Of a DNA stretch of 14,651 bases, positions 1 to 7,749 are shown one piece after another. Position 1 is the first letter of the stretch, and each line of letters begins with the position of its first letter. This DNA comes from CAYQAJ01 sp964415245 (lineage in GTDB: Bacteria; Planctomycetota; Planctomycetia; Pirellulales; Pirellulaceae): assembly GCA_964415245.1 (NCBI GenBank), contig CAYQAJ010000116.1, forward strand, positions 1 through 14,651, read 5' to 3'. Both the position numbers and the translations under genes were made by a program. The notes beneath the pieces were generated by a model. The model made no database searches and was not told the origin of the DNA. It saw only the letters and a list, made by a program, of their open reading frames with translations.

Positions 1-1
1 C

Positions 2-1252
2 GAGGAAGAGGTGACCTACCCCAGCGAGGCGATTCGCGAAGTGCTCGAAAAGACGCTGGGCGTGCCTCTGTTCCAGGAACAGGCCATGCGGCTGGCGGTG
101 GTGGCGGCGGGTTTTACGCCGGGCGAGGCCGACCAGCTTCGTCGGGCAATGGGGGCGTGGCGCCGGCCCGGCATCATTGACCGCTTCGAGCGGAAGCTCA
201 TCGAGGGAATGCTCCAGCGCGGCCTGTCACGCCGTTTCGCCGAGCAGGTGTTTCAGCAGATTCGCGGCTTCGGCGAATACGGTTTTCCCGAATCGCACGC
301 CGCCAGCTTCGCCCAACTTGTGTACGTGTCGGCCTGGCTGAAGCACTATTACCCCGATGTGTTTGTCGCCGCGCTGCTCAACAGCCAGCCGATGGGATTC
401 TACGCGCCCGCGCAGTTGGTGCGCGATGCGCGGGACCACGGCGTCGAGGTGCGCCCGGCCGACGTGGGCCATAGCCGGTGGGACTGCACGTTGGAACAGA
501 ACAACACCCTGGAACAAAACGGCAATCTGCCCCGGTACGCGCTGCGGCTCGGCTTTCGTTTGTTGGCGTGGCTTTCTCCCTCTCACATAGAGGCGATCGA
601 GCGGGCTCGCGATGCCGGGTCGTTTCGTAGCGTTGCCGAGTTCGCCCGACGCACCGGACTGAGCCGCATGGTGCTCGAGCATTTGGCGCGGGCCGACGCC
701 TTTGGATCGCTCGGCCAATCGCGGCGGAGCGCCTTGTGGCACGTATTGGAGTGCGGCGAGCGGCTCGACCGGCGTCCTTTGTTCATGACGTGCCCGGCCG
801 ACGACGAGCCCCCCGTCGCGCTCCCCGACGCGCCGCTCGAACAGGAAGTGTTCGACGACTACCGCGCGTCGGGCCTTTCGCTGCGGGCGCACCCGCTTTC
901 GTTCTGTCGCGCGGCGCTCGATCAGATGGGCGTGCTGCCAGCCGGCAAGCTGGTCGAGATGTCGCACAACCGCTCGGTGCGCGTTGGGGGCCTGGTGCTG
1001 TTGCGGCAGCGCCCCAGCACCGCGCGCGGCATCACCTTCGTCACGCTGGAAGATGAAACCGGCATCGCCAACCTGGTGGTGCGGCAGGATATCTGGGAGC
1101 GGTATGCCCGGGTGGCGCGGCACGCCCCGGCGTGGATCGCCCACGGCCGGCTGGAGCGCAAGGATTCGATCATTCACATCCTGGTCGGGCGGCTGGAAGA
1201 CCTGTCGGCCCGACTGAGGCAACTCCGCGTCCGCTCGCGCGACTTCCGCTGA
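2..1252 (+). CDS. dnaE2: Error-prone DNA polymerase DnaE2, C-terminal part (5' truncated by window edge)
   Basis: The reading frame is open from base 2, so the gene starts outside the window; the GTG at 11 is internal. About 416 residues are present, against roughly 1,050-1,100 for the family. DnaE2 (ImuC) is the C-family polymerase used for error-prone translesion synthesis, usually with ImuA/ImuB. Visible landmarks in order are GFTPGEADQLRRAM, the strongly conserved stretch around GFPESHAASFA and ALLNSQPMGFYAPAQL, a helix-hairpin-helix-like segment around LSPSHIEAIERARDAGSF, and a C-terminal OB fold (VRVGGLVLLRQRPSTARG, then FVTLEDETG). The GFYAPAQLV block and the C-terminal OB fold with no later domain favour DnaE2 over replicative DnaE. 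The catalytic aspartates lie upstream and cannot be checked. The stop is 17 bp from the converging stop of the next gene. A small TLEQN duplication sits at 488-520. Confidence 0.95.
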   Translation, partial: EEEVTYPSEAIREVLEKTLGVPLFQEQAMRLAVVAAGFTPGEADQLRRAMGAWRRPGIIDRFERKLIEGMLQRGLSRRFAEQVFQQIRGFGEYGFPESHAASFAQLVYVSAWLKHYYPDVFVAALLNSQPMGFYAPAQLVRDARDHGVEVRPADVGHSRWDCTLEQNNTLEQNGNLPRYALRLGFRLLAWLSPSHIEAIERARDAGSFRSVAEFARRTGLSRMVLEHLARADAFGSLGQSRRSALWHVLECGERLDRRPLFMTCPADDEPPVALPDAPLEQEVFDDYRASGLSLRAHPLSFCRAALDQMGVLPAGKLVEMSHNRSVRVGGLVLLRQRPSTARGITFVTLEDETGIANLVVRQDIWERYARVARHAPAWIAHGRLERKDSIIHILVGRLEDLSARLRQLRVRSRDFR

Positions 1253-1269
1253 AGCGCCACACATCGCGA

Positions 1270-2118
1270 CTACGAGTTCGCTGACGACGATTCGCGTTTC
1301 CATGCCGCCGCTTCTTCGCCGTCGAGCCGCAGCGTCAGGCACTTCGCACTGCCGCCCGCTTTGACGAATTCCGAAAGCGGCGTTTCCACCGCGTCGAAAC
1401 CGCGCTCCTTCAGCGCCGCGTGCAGGCGCGGGCAGCCCGTATTCGTCACCACGGTGCGTCCCACCACAACAGCGTTGCACGCGAACGCGCGAGACTCTTC
1501 CGGCTCGACCGCGATCAGGTCGCCGATCAACTCTTCGACCGCACTCAGCCCATACTCGTCGAGCGCCGCGGGATAGTACACAGCCCGACCCGGTTCGAGC
1601 GGGCAGAAGCACGTGTCGAGGTGATAAAAGTACGGGTCGACCAGCTCGACCGGAATCGCGCGGCAGCCGATCATCCGTGCCGCCTGCTGATGGCACCGCG
1701 CGTCGCTGCGGATGCGGTAGCCGGCGAAGAACGTATCGCCGCAGAACAGGGCATCGCCGGCCCCTTCGAAAAAGCATTTGGCCGGAAGTTGCCGCACGTC
1801 GAAACCGTTTTCCGCCAGCCACGCGGCGTCGTGTTCCTCTTCCCCTTGTCGCTGTTCGTGGCGGAATCGCGACACGATCGCCGTCTGCCGATGGATCAGC
1901 GCCGCGTTTGCCGTGAAGACCATGTCGGGCAGTCCCTTGCAGGGCGGCATGAGCCGCACGTCGACGCCCAGACCGACCAGGATCCTGCGCAAATCCTCCC
2001 ACTGCCGCTGCGCTTCGTCGTGATCGACTTGCCGCTCCGTCTGCATCCACGGATTGATCTCATACTCAATCCCATAAAACTCGGGCGGGCACATGAGAAT
2101 CGTCGGTTGATGGAACAT
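1270..2118 (-). CDS. ArgZ-type arginine dihydrolase (amidinotransferase/DDAH fold)
   Basis: The product has 282 residues and an ATG at 2118; the frame stays open further upstream, but homology begins at ILMCPP just after this ATG. It matches, as I recall the sequence, the N-terminal domain of cyanobacterial ArgZ/AgrE: ILMCPPEFYGIEYEINPWM, DMVFTANA, FEGAGDALF, FYHLDTCFCPL, FACNAV and KAGGSAKCLTLR. Predicted catalytic residues are Glu118, His166 and nucleophile Cys260. Asn71 in FTANA occupies the position that in Synechocystis ArgZ lets the enzyme remove both guanidino nitrogens, giving ornithine, two ammonia and CO2. A generic call would be dimethylarginine dimethylaminohydrolase or arginine deiminase; the motif set favours dihydrolase. 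It ends where the fused protein's C-terminal half would begin, and that half is encoded by the gene just upstream on this strand. No Shine-Dalgarno precedes the ATG. Confidence 0.88.
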   Translation of the reverse strand: MFHQPTILMCPPEFYGIEYEINPWMQTERQVDHDEAQRQWEDLRRILVGLGVDVRLMPPCKGLPDMVFTANAALIHRQTAIVSRFRHEQRQGEEEHDAAWLAENGFDVRQLPAKCFFEGAGDALFCGDTFFAGYRIRSDARCHQQAARMIGCRAIPVELVDPYFYHLDTCFCPLEPGRAVYYPAALDEYGLSAVEELIGDLIAVEPEESRAFACNAVVVGRTVVTNTGCPRLHAALKERGFDAVETPLSEFVKAGGSAKCLTLRLDGEEAAAWKRESSSANS

Positions 2119-2142
2119 GGTCGATCGAGCGGAGATCAATGT

Positions 2143-2169
2143 TGTGGCCGGTCTCCCGACCGAGCCACA
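2143..2169. repeat. REP-like hairpin 1 between the two arginine genes
   Basis: TGTGGC-CGGTC, loop TCCC, then GACCG-(A)-GCCACA: an 11-bp stem with one bulged A. A partner CGGGAGACC near 2192-2200 is the exact complement of GGTCTCCCG at 2150-2158, so an alternative larger fold is possible. It lies in the 153-bp spacer of a co-oriented gene pair, where such elements commonly act as transcript stabilisers or partial terminators. That role is inference. Confidence 0.7.
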
Positions 2170-2229
2170 TGGGCCGACTGCAGGCCTCAAGCCGGGAGAC
2201 CTACGGTCGGGCAATCGGCGGGGTCGCAA

Positions 2230-2254
2230 AGGTCCTGCTCGGCAAGCAGGACCT
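2230..2254. repeat. REP-like hairpin 2, perfect 10-bp stem
   Basis: AGGTCCTGCT, loop CGGCA, AGCAGGACCT: a perfect 10-bp inverted repeat with a 5-nt loop. It begins 18 bases beyond the stop of the ornithine cyclodeaminase-type gene. No U-tract follows on the minus strand, so it is not a canonical rho-independent terminator. Its symmetry and its company with hairpin 1 suggest a dispersed intergenic palindrome. Confidence 0.75.
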
Positions 2255-2271
2255 ACTTTCCAGCGGCAGCA

Positions 2272-3540
2272 TTACGCTGGTCCGGCTTCCAGTTTCTCCA
2301 GTTCCGAGATGAGAGAACGCAAGAACGGCTCCACGTCGGTCACCAGGCCGATGGTCTGAAACGAGCCGCGGTCGTTGAGTTTGATGACGGTCGAAGGATT
2401 GATGTCGACGCACACCACGCGGACCCACGCCGGCAGCAAATTGCCCACGGCGATCGAGTGCAGCGTGGTGGCGATCATCAGGCAGAAGCTCACGTCCCGC
2501 GACATTTCACGCATTCGCCGCTGCGCTTCCAGCACGTCGGTCACCACCTCGGGCAGCGGTCCGTCGTCGCGGATGCTGCCGGCCAACAAGAACTCCACGT
2601 TGTTGCGCACGCACTCGTACATGATGCCCGAGGCGAGCACGCCCTGGTCGACCGCCTGCCGAATGCCCCCCACGCGGCGAATGCGGTTAATGGCCCGCAA
2701 GTGGTGTTCGTGCCCCGCCTCGACGATGTCGCCGCGATCGAGCCGCACGCCGAGACTGGTGCCGAACATGGCCTGTTCGATGTCGTGAGCGGCTAGCGCG
2801 TTGCCGGCGAAGAGCACGCTCACGTACTCGCTTTCGATGAGGCGGCAAAAGTGCCCGCCGCTTCCCGTGTGTACCACGGCCGGGCCGGCCACCACGAGCG
2901 TGCGGCGTTTTTCGCGGCGAGCGTCGAACAGCTCGCGGGCGATCTGCCGGATGGCGACCCCCTTGGGCTTCTCGGTCGAGACGGCGCTGTTCATGAATTC
3001 GAACGACTGCCGTTCGGCCGCGCGCGGCGGCGGAAACACCCGCACGCCCGCGTGACCGACGACAAACTGTTGTCCGCGCACCGCCTCGGACATGGGAACG
3101 CAGACGGCGCGGCGCCGTTCGACATCGACCGCGATGCCGCAGTCCATCTCCTGCCGCTCAACCTCGATCCACTTGCCATCCAGTCGCACTTCGGTTCGCT
3201 GGTTGGTGGTACTATAGAAGCCCTCGGGAAACGCGCCTTCGACGTCGACTTCGACCAGGCGGCAATCGCGGTCCGCCGCCGGCACGGCGCCGTGATCGCT
3301 AATCGCTTCAAGAATATCGCGTAAGCGGTCGGCCGACGCTGCACGCACTTCCAGCAGTGCGAAGCTGGGATCGTTGCGGGCCTGCCCGATACTAATCTGC
3401 TTGATGCGGAACGAGCCACCCGACGCCGTGATGCAATCGAGCACTTTCGGCAAAATCAAGCTATCGATGATGTGGCCGCTCAGCTCGACGTCTTCGACAC
3501 AGTTGTCGGCCGAGATTCGAGCATCGGTGCTCTGAAACAT
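2272..3540 (-). CDS. TIGR00300/LOR-SDH family protein, probable ornithine cyclodeaminase
   Basis: The product has 422 residues. The ATG at 3540 is chosen because GGAGAG (complement of 3547-3552) lies 6 bases upstream and because homology starts at ELSGHIIDSLILPKVLD; the open frame reaches 3732 but that part is unsupported. The N-terminal LOR/SDH region covers about residues 15-190, with FYSTTNQRTEVRLDGKWIEV. The C-terminal NAD-binding-type region follows, with VAGPAVVHTGSGGH (217-230), GNALAAHDIEQAMFGTSLG (246-264), GSIRDDGPLP (321-330) and CVDINPSTVIKLNDRGS (377-393). These track the C-terminal two thirds of AgrE/ArgZ, which in Anabaena converts ornithine to proline, and the homologous archaeal ornithine cyclodeaminase. 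It is unrelated to the mu-crystallin-type Ocd. With the downstream dihydrolase it would complete arginine to proline conversion. Older annotations of the family read 'LOR/SDH bifunctional enzyme' after a plant lysine degradation enzyme; lysine activity is less likely here. Confidence 0.88.
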   Translation of the reverse strand: MFQSTDARISADNCVEDVELSGHIIDSLILPKVLDCITASGGSFRIKQISIGQARNDPSFALLEVRAASADRLRDILEAISDHGAVPAADRDCRLVEVDVEGAFPEGFYSTTNQRTEVRLDGKWIEVERQEMDCGIAVDVERRRAVCVPMSEAVRGQQFVVGHAGVRVFPPPRAAERQSFEFMNSAVSTEKPKGVAIRQIARELFDARREKRRTLVVAGPAVVHTGSGGHFCRLIESEYVSVLFAGNALAAHDIEQAMFGTSLGVRLDRGDIVEAGHEHHLRAINRIRRVGGIRQAVDQGVLASGIMYECVRNNVEFLLAGSIRDDGPLPEVVTDVLEAQRRMREMSRDVSFCLMIATTLHSIAVGNLLPAWVRVVCVDINPSTVIKLNDRGSFQTIGLVTDVEPFLRSLISELEKLEAGPA

Positions 3541-3810
3541 ATCGATCTCTCCGGTCGGATGAACGACACCATCGCCGGTGCGAGGTGCGGCGCATCCGTG
3601 CTGCGGAATTCTAGCGCGGCGGCCCAGGGAATAGAAGTCGGGACGGTGCGGCGAGTCTCCGTCTGCCTTCCCAACCTTGAATACCAGCGGTATATTGGCC
3701 TGTTCCACTGTTGAACGGCTGCCCGCTGACAACGAATGGCGGGCGATGCACTTTTGCCGCGGTTATGGCGGGCAGCCGGAAGTTACCAAGTTAAAGAAGT
3801 AACGGGGCCC

Positions 3811-4875
3811 ATGAGCGATTCCTCCGATAACGATCCACAAGGCGTCGATCACTGGCGGTCACTGGCCGACGAAATCGGGGCTGAGATTCCCCCCGAATCG
3901 CAGGTACGGCCCGAGGTGTCGGCCAGCAAGGCGCCGGGTGCACCGACGGTTCCGCCGCGTCGACCGCGCGATAAGCCCAAGCCGTCGCCGCCGCCTCGTC
4001 CGGCGCGCACGAACCACTGGGGACAGCTCGCGTCGGAGCTTGGGCTGGAGCCGGCGGATTTCCCCGCCGAAACGAGTGCGGCCGATGCTTCGTCGCCCGA
4101 TGGTGGCACTTCGCCGCGCGAGAAGCGGCCGGCACGCGATGCCGATCGCGAGGAAGCCGACCGTGACGAAGCTGAAGTCGCACGCTTCGGACGAGAGACA
4201 CTGCCGAGCCTGTTCGAGGCCGAGGCAGCGCTCGACTTTCCCGAGGAATCGTATCGCGAGAGCCCCGAGTCGGCACAGTTGCCATCGCAGGTGAGCGAAC
4301 ACGATATCGACGACTTCGATCTGGCGGTCTCGGACGACGACGTCAGCGACTTCGGCTCCGAAGCTCGCGAGCCGAGTAGGGAAAGCGAGACGAGCGAGGA
4401 AAGGCCCCGGCGCCGACGTGGTCGCGGCCGTCGCCGTGGCCGTGGTCGCGACGAACCGCGCGTCGACGCGGACGCGCCGTCGGACGCCGCATTGGATGAC
4501 GACGCGGACGAGCCCTCATTGGATTCCGAAGAGGAAGACTCGGTCGCGTCGGCGGAAGCCGCAGATCGCAGGGACGAGGAACCGGAACGGGGCAAGCGTC
4601 GTCGCCGGCGCCGCCGACCGGGACGCAAGGAATCGCCCGACGCTGCTTCCAGCGGACCTCGCGCCGACCGGGAAGAAGGCGAGTTCGACGAGGACGACGC
4701 CATCGAATCGGACGACCAGTCCGACGCCGAGGACTCGGACGACACCGCGTCCGATGCGGGTAAGAAGCGAAAGTTTCCCACGTGGGAAGAGGCGGTCGGC
4801 ACGATCGTCGATGCCAACATGGCTGGCCGCGCCCGATCCGGCGACGGTGGTCGACGCGGACGCTCCGGCAGGTAA
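3811..4875 (+). CDS. Disordered acidic/Arg-rich hypothetical protein with repeated HW..LA.E.G motif
   Basis: I do not recognise a named family. The product has 354 residues from the ATG at 3811; an in-frame ATG at 3736 exists, but the intervening sequence looks non-coding. There is no signal peptide or membrane segment. A short motif occurs twice: HWRSLADEIG (14-23) and HWGQLASELG (69-78). The middle is dominated by Asp/Glu/Ser with two arginine blocks (about 198-213 and 259-273) resembling the RNA-binding tails of RNase E-like proteins. The C-terminus has an ordered-looking segment, KFPTWEEAVGTIVDANMAGRA (321-341), followed by a Gly/Arg tail. The Arg/Gly-rich blocks suggest nucleic acid binding, which is inference from composition. 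Several long open frames on both strands here are consequences of the GC-rich repetitive codons; this frame was chosen for its motif repeat and coherent C-terminus. Confidence 0.75.
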   Translation: MSDSSDNDPQGVDHWRSLADEIGAEIPPESQVRPEVSASKAPGAPTVPPRRPRDKPKPSPPPRPARTNHWGQLASELGLEPADFPAETSAADASSPDGGTSPREKRPARDADREEADRDEAEVARFGRETLPSLFEAEAALDFPEESYRESPESAQLPSQVSEHDIDDFDLAVSDDDVSDFGSEAREPSRESETSEERPRRRRGRGRRRGRGRDEPRVDADAPSDAALDDDADEPSLDSEEEDSVASAEAADRRDEEPERGKRRRRRRRPGRKESPDAASSGPRADREEGEFDEDDAIESDDQSDAEDSDDTASDAGKKRKFPTWEEAVGTIVDANMAGRARSGDGGRRGRSGR

Positions 4876-5032
4876 CGCCAATCGCCGCGAACGGACGACG
4901 AGACATTTCCCGCGGCGCGCGTAATCCGAATTGCTGTCAGCCGTGGACGCCGCTGGACGTGAATGAAGGAAAAGTCCGAACGCTCATTCGAACCTGTAGC
5001 CGACATTGGTTTCCCGCTCAACGCAAACCGAC

Positions 5033-5037
5033 GGAGG
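5033..5037 (+). promoter_or_regulatory. Shine-Dalgarno GGAGG deciding a GTG start
   Basis: GGAGG lies 7 bases before the GTG at 5045. This fixes the start of the binding-protein gene there rather than at the in-frame ATG at 5006, which has no such site and would place a hydrophilic stretch before the signal peptide. Confidence 0.8.
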
Positions 5038-5044
5038 ATGCACC

Positions 5045-6073
5045 GTGTTACGCAATCTCGCAGCCGTGGTCATCGTGCTTTCGTTGATTGGCTGGACAGG
5101 CTGCCAGCCCCCACAGAACAGCACTGGCACCGGCTCCGGTGGCGGAAAGGGCGGAAAGATCGAAAAGCTGCGCATCGCCGTGATTCCCAAAGGCACTACG
5201 CATGAGTTCTGGAAATCGGTCCACTACGGTGCCGACAAGGCGGCGAAGGAAATCAAGGCCGAAACGGGTATCGACGTTGAGGTGATTTGGAAGGGGCCCA
5301 TTCAGGAAAACGACCGCGACGGCCAGATCAGCGAGGTGCAGCGCTTCGTCACACAGCGCGTCGACGGCATCTGCCTGGCACCGCTCGACTCGGTCGCCCT
5401 CATTGCGTCCGTGAAGGAAGCCCGCGACCAAGACATACCGGTCGTCATTTTCGATAGCGGTCTGAAGGACGAATCGATCATCGTCAGCTACGTGGCAACC
5501 AACAACCACCACGGCGGCGAGTTGGCCGCCGAGGAAATGGCTCGTCTGCTGGGTGAGAAGGGAAGCGTCATCCTGCTTCGCTATACGACGGGCAGCGAAA
5601 GCACCGAGCAGAGGGAACAGGGATTCTTGGACAAGATCGCCGAGTATCCGGGCATCGAAGTCTTATCCTCCGACCAGTACTTAGGCACGACCCCCGAGTT
5701 GTCGCTCGAAAAGGCCCAGCAGGTCGTCAACGCCTACGGCGACCAGTTCGACGGTATCTTTGCCGTGTGCGAGCCCAACGCGACGGGAGTTCTGGGCGCG
5801 CTGGAAGACGCCCAGTTGGACGGCAAGGTCGTGTTTATCGGGTTTGATCCCAGCCCGCACATGGCCCAGGCCCTGGCCGACGACAAAATGCAGGGCATCG
5901 TGCTGCAGGACCCGGTGACCATGGGATACACGGCCGTGAAGACGATGGTGGCCCACCTTCGCGGAGAGGAAGTGGAGAAGACGATCAACACGGGCGAGTA
6001 CATCGCCACGCAAGAGAACCAGAATGAGCCGCGGATGCAGGAGCTCTTGCACCCGGCCCAATACGGCGAATAA
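5045..6073 (+). CDS. Sugar ABC transporter substrate-binding lipoprotein (RbsB-like, Peripla_BP_4)
   Basis: The product has 342 residues and starts at GTG behind a strong GGAGG site. It opens with a lipoprotein signal peptide: hydrophobic core AAVVIVLSLIG and a lipobox ending at Cys20 (WTGC, slightly atypical at -3). A Gly/Ser/Lys linker (about 24-38) tethers the mature domain. The periplasmic-binding fold then shows LRIAVIPKGTTHEFW (42-56), VDGICLAPLDS, IPVVIFDSGL, SYVATNNHHGGELAAEEMARLLG and FIGFDPSPHMAQAL. These are the ribose/galactose-type binding proteins that deliver a monosaccharide to an RbsA/RbsC transporter; the actual sugar cannot be read from sequence. ATPase and permease genes follow. 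The gap to the ATPase gene is 146 bp, longer than elsewhere in the cluster. Confidence 0.93.
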   Translation: MLRNLAAVVIVLSLIGWTGCQPPQNSTGTGSGGGKGGKIEKLRIAVIPKGTTHEFWKSVHYGADKAAKEIKAETGIDVEVIWKGPIQENDRDGQISEVQRFVTQRVDGICLAPLDSVALIASVKEARDQDIPVVIFDSGLKDESIIVSYVATNNHHGGELAAEEMARLLGEKGSVILLRYTTGSESTEQREQGFLDKIAEYPGIEVLSSDQYLGTTPELSLEKAQQVVNAYGDQFDGIFAVCEPNATGVLGALEDAQLDGKVVFIGFDPSPHMAQALADDKMQGIVLQDPVTMGYTAVKTMVAHLRGEEVEKTINTGEYIATQENQNEPRMQELLHPAQYGE

Positions 6074-6219
6074 TCGCAGCCGGCAGAGTGGCAAGTTCGA
6101 CCGGGGTGGAGTAGCATCTGCGTTGAGACCGGCGAATCCAGGGCACTCGTCCCTCGGTGCGGCGGCGATACTCCGGCCACCTGCCCAAGTCCACGTCCCA
6201 CGCAAGTTGCAATTCTCTT

Positions 6220-7749
6220 ATGGCTAGCGCCGCGCCCCTGTTGCAGATGGTGGACATCAGCAAGCGGTACGGCGCGACGCACGCATTGCGCGGGGTATCG
6301 TTTTCGCTTCATGCCGGGCAGGTGATGGCTCTTATCGGCGAAAACGGCGCCGGCAAGAGCACGCTGATGAAGATACTCAGCGGGGCGGTCGCCGCCGATC
6401 GCGGCCAGATGACTCTCGACGGGCAGCCGTACGCGCCGCACGGTCCGCAAGGCGCGCGGCGGGCCGGCGTGGCGATGATTTACCAGGAATTGAACCTGGC
6501 TCCTCATCTGAGCGTGGCCGACAACATCATGCTCGGCCAGGAGCAAAGCCGTTGGGGCCTGTTGCGCCGCGGCGTGCAGAACGTGGACGTACGGCGTGCG
6601 CTCGATCTGTTGGGGCATCCCGATTTGCGACCGGAGGCGATCGTCGAAACGCTTTCCGTCGGCGCGCAGCAGCTCGTGGAAATCGCGCGGGCGCTGGTCG
6701 GCGGACCACGCCTGATCGTGTTCGACGAGCCAACCAGCTCGCTCACGCGGCACGATGTCGAGCACCTATTCACCGTGATCCGGCGGCTGAAGCAGGCCGG
6801 CATCGGCGTGGCGTACATCAGCCATTTTCTGGAGGAAATCCGGGAGGTGTGCGACTCGTACACTGTGCTGCGCGACGGAGAGTCGGTGGGCACGGGGCAG
6901 CTCGACAACGTGAGCGAAGACCAGATCGTGACCATGATGGTCGGACGCAGCGTCGACGACCTGTTCCCCGTGGTGCCGCACAAGCTGGGGGACGTTATTC
7001 TTTCGCTGCGCGGTTTGAGCGGTGCCCCTGTGCCGCGCGAAGTGGACCTCGACGTGCGGCGTGGCGAGATTTTGGGCATCGCCGGCCTGGTGGGGGCCGG
7101 ACGCACCGAGTTGATCAGGGCGGTTTTCGCCTTGGATCCGGTGCGGCGTGGGACGGTGCGAGTGCGTGCGATTGCGCCCCGCGCCACGCCCAAAGCGCGC
7201 ATCGCAGCCGGGTTGGGAATGGTATCCGAGGATCGCAAGGCCGAGGGGCTGGCACAGAGCCTGTCGATCGCCGACAACGTGACGTTGAGCCGACTGCGTC
7301 CCTACTCTCTTTGGGGAGTGTTGAACGTAGCGCGGCGGTTCCGCGCCGTGCAAAGCTGGATGGGGCGGTTGTCGATCAAGGCCGCCTCGCCCGGGCAGGA
7401 AGTGCAGGCTCTTTCCGGCGGCAACCAGCAGAAGGTGGCTCTGGCTCGCGTGCTCCATCAAGACGCCGACGTGCTCTTGCTCGACGAGCCGACGCGCGGC
7501 ATCGACGTGGGAACCAAAGCGGAAGTTTATCGGCTGATCGGCGAGCTGGCGGCACAGGGAAAGGCAATCCTCTTCGTCAGTTCGTATCTGCCGGAGCTGT
7601 TGGCCGTGTGCGACTCTCTCGGCGTCATGTCGCGCGGCCGCTTGCGCGCGGTTCGGGCCACCAGCGAGTGGACAGAAGAAGACGTGATGGCGACCGCCAT
7701 CGGCATCGACGACGACGCGCCTGGCTCCACGGCGAGCGACGAATCATGA
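6220..7749 (+). CDS. Sugar ABC transporter ATP-binding protein, two NBDs (RbsA/MglA-like)
   Basis: The product has 509 residues, the usual length for the RbsA/MglA class with two fused nucleotide-binding domains. NBD1 has Walker A GENGAGKST (40-48), Q-loop Gln89, signature LSVGAQQLVEIARAL (145-159), Walker B LIVFDEP (165-171) and H-loop His202. NBD2 has the degenerate Walker A typical of this class (GLVGAGRTEL, 289-298), signature LSGGNQQKVALAR (398-410) and Walker B VLLLDEP (418-424). The ATG at 6220 precedes a leader of fewer than ten residues before LLQMVDISKRYG; no Shine-Dalgarno is visible. It energises uptake through the permease encoded immediately downstream, whose ATG overlaps this stop by 4 bp (ATGA), indicating translational coupling. 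The exact sugar is not deducible. Confidence 0.95.
   Translation: MASAAPLLQMVDISKRYGATHALRGVSFSLHAGQVMALIGENGAGKSTLMKILSGAVAADRGQMTLDGQPYAPHGPQGARRAGVAMIYQELNLAPHLSVADNIMLGQEQSRWGLLRRGVQNVDVRRALDLLGHPDLRPEAIVETLSVGAQQLVEIARALVGGPRLIVFDEPTSSLTRHDVEHLFTVIRRLKQAGIGVAYISHFLEEIREVCDSYTVLRDGESVGTGQLDNVSEDQIVTMMVGRSVDDLFPVVPHKLGDVILSLRGLSGAPVPREVDLDVRRGEILGIAGLVGAGRTELIRAVFALDPVRRGTVRVRAIAPRATPKARIAAGLGMVSEDRKAEGLAQSLSIADNVTLSRLRPYSLWGVLNVARRFRAVQSWMGRLSIKAASPGQEVQALSGGNQQKVALARVLHQDADVLLLDEPTRGIDVGTKAEVYRLIGELAAQGKAILFVSSYLPELLAVCDSLGVMSRGRLRAVRATSEWTEEDVMATAIGIDDDAPGSTASDES

Noticed and set aside
227..2050. 607-residue minus-strand open frame
   Set aside because: It runs antisense to dnaE2 and out of frame over the dihydrolase gene; its peptide is arginine-rich without motifs. 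Long frames are expected by chance at this GC content.
1420..2796. 458-residue plus-strand frame
   Set aside because: It is antisense to the dihydrolase and most of the adjacent enzyme gene, with no recognisable motif.
3849..5021. 390-residue serine-rich minus-strand frame
   Set aside because: It is the complement of the GAC/GAG/TCG-rich codons of the plus-strand acidic protein and starts in intergenic sequence.
6552..7745. Upstream extension of the permease frame through the ATPase gene
   Set aside because: The ATPase is clearly real in another frame; the permease begins at the overlapping ATG at 7746.
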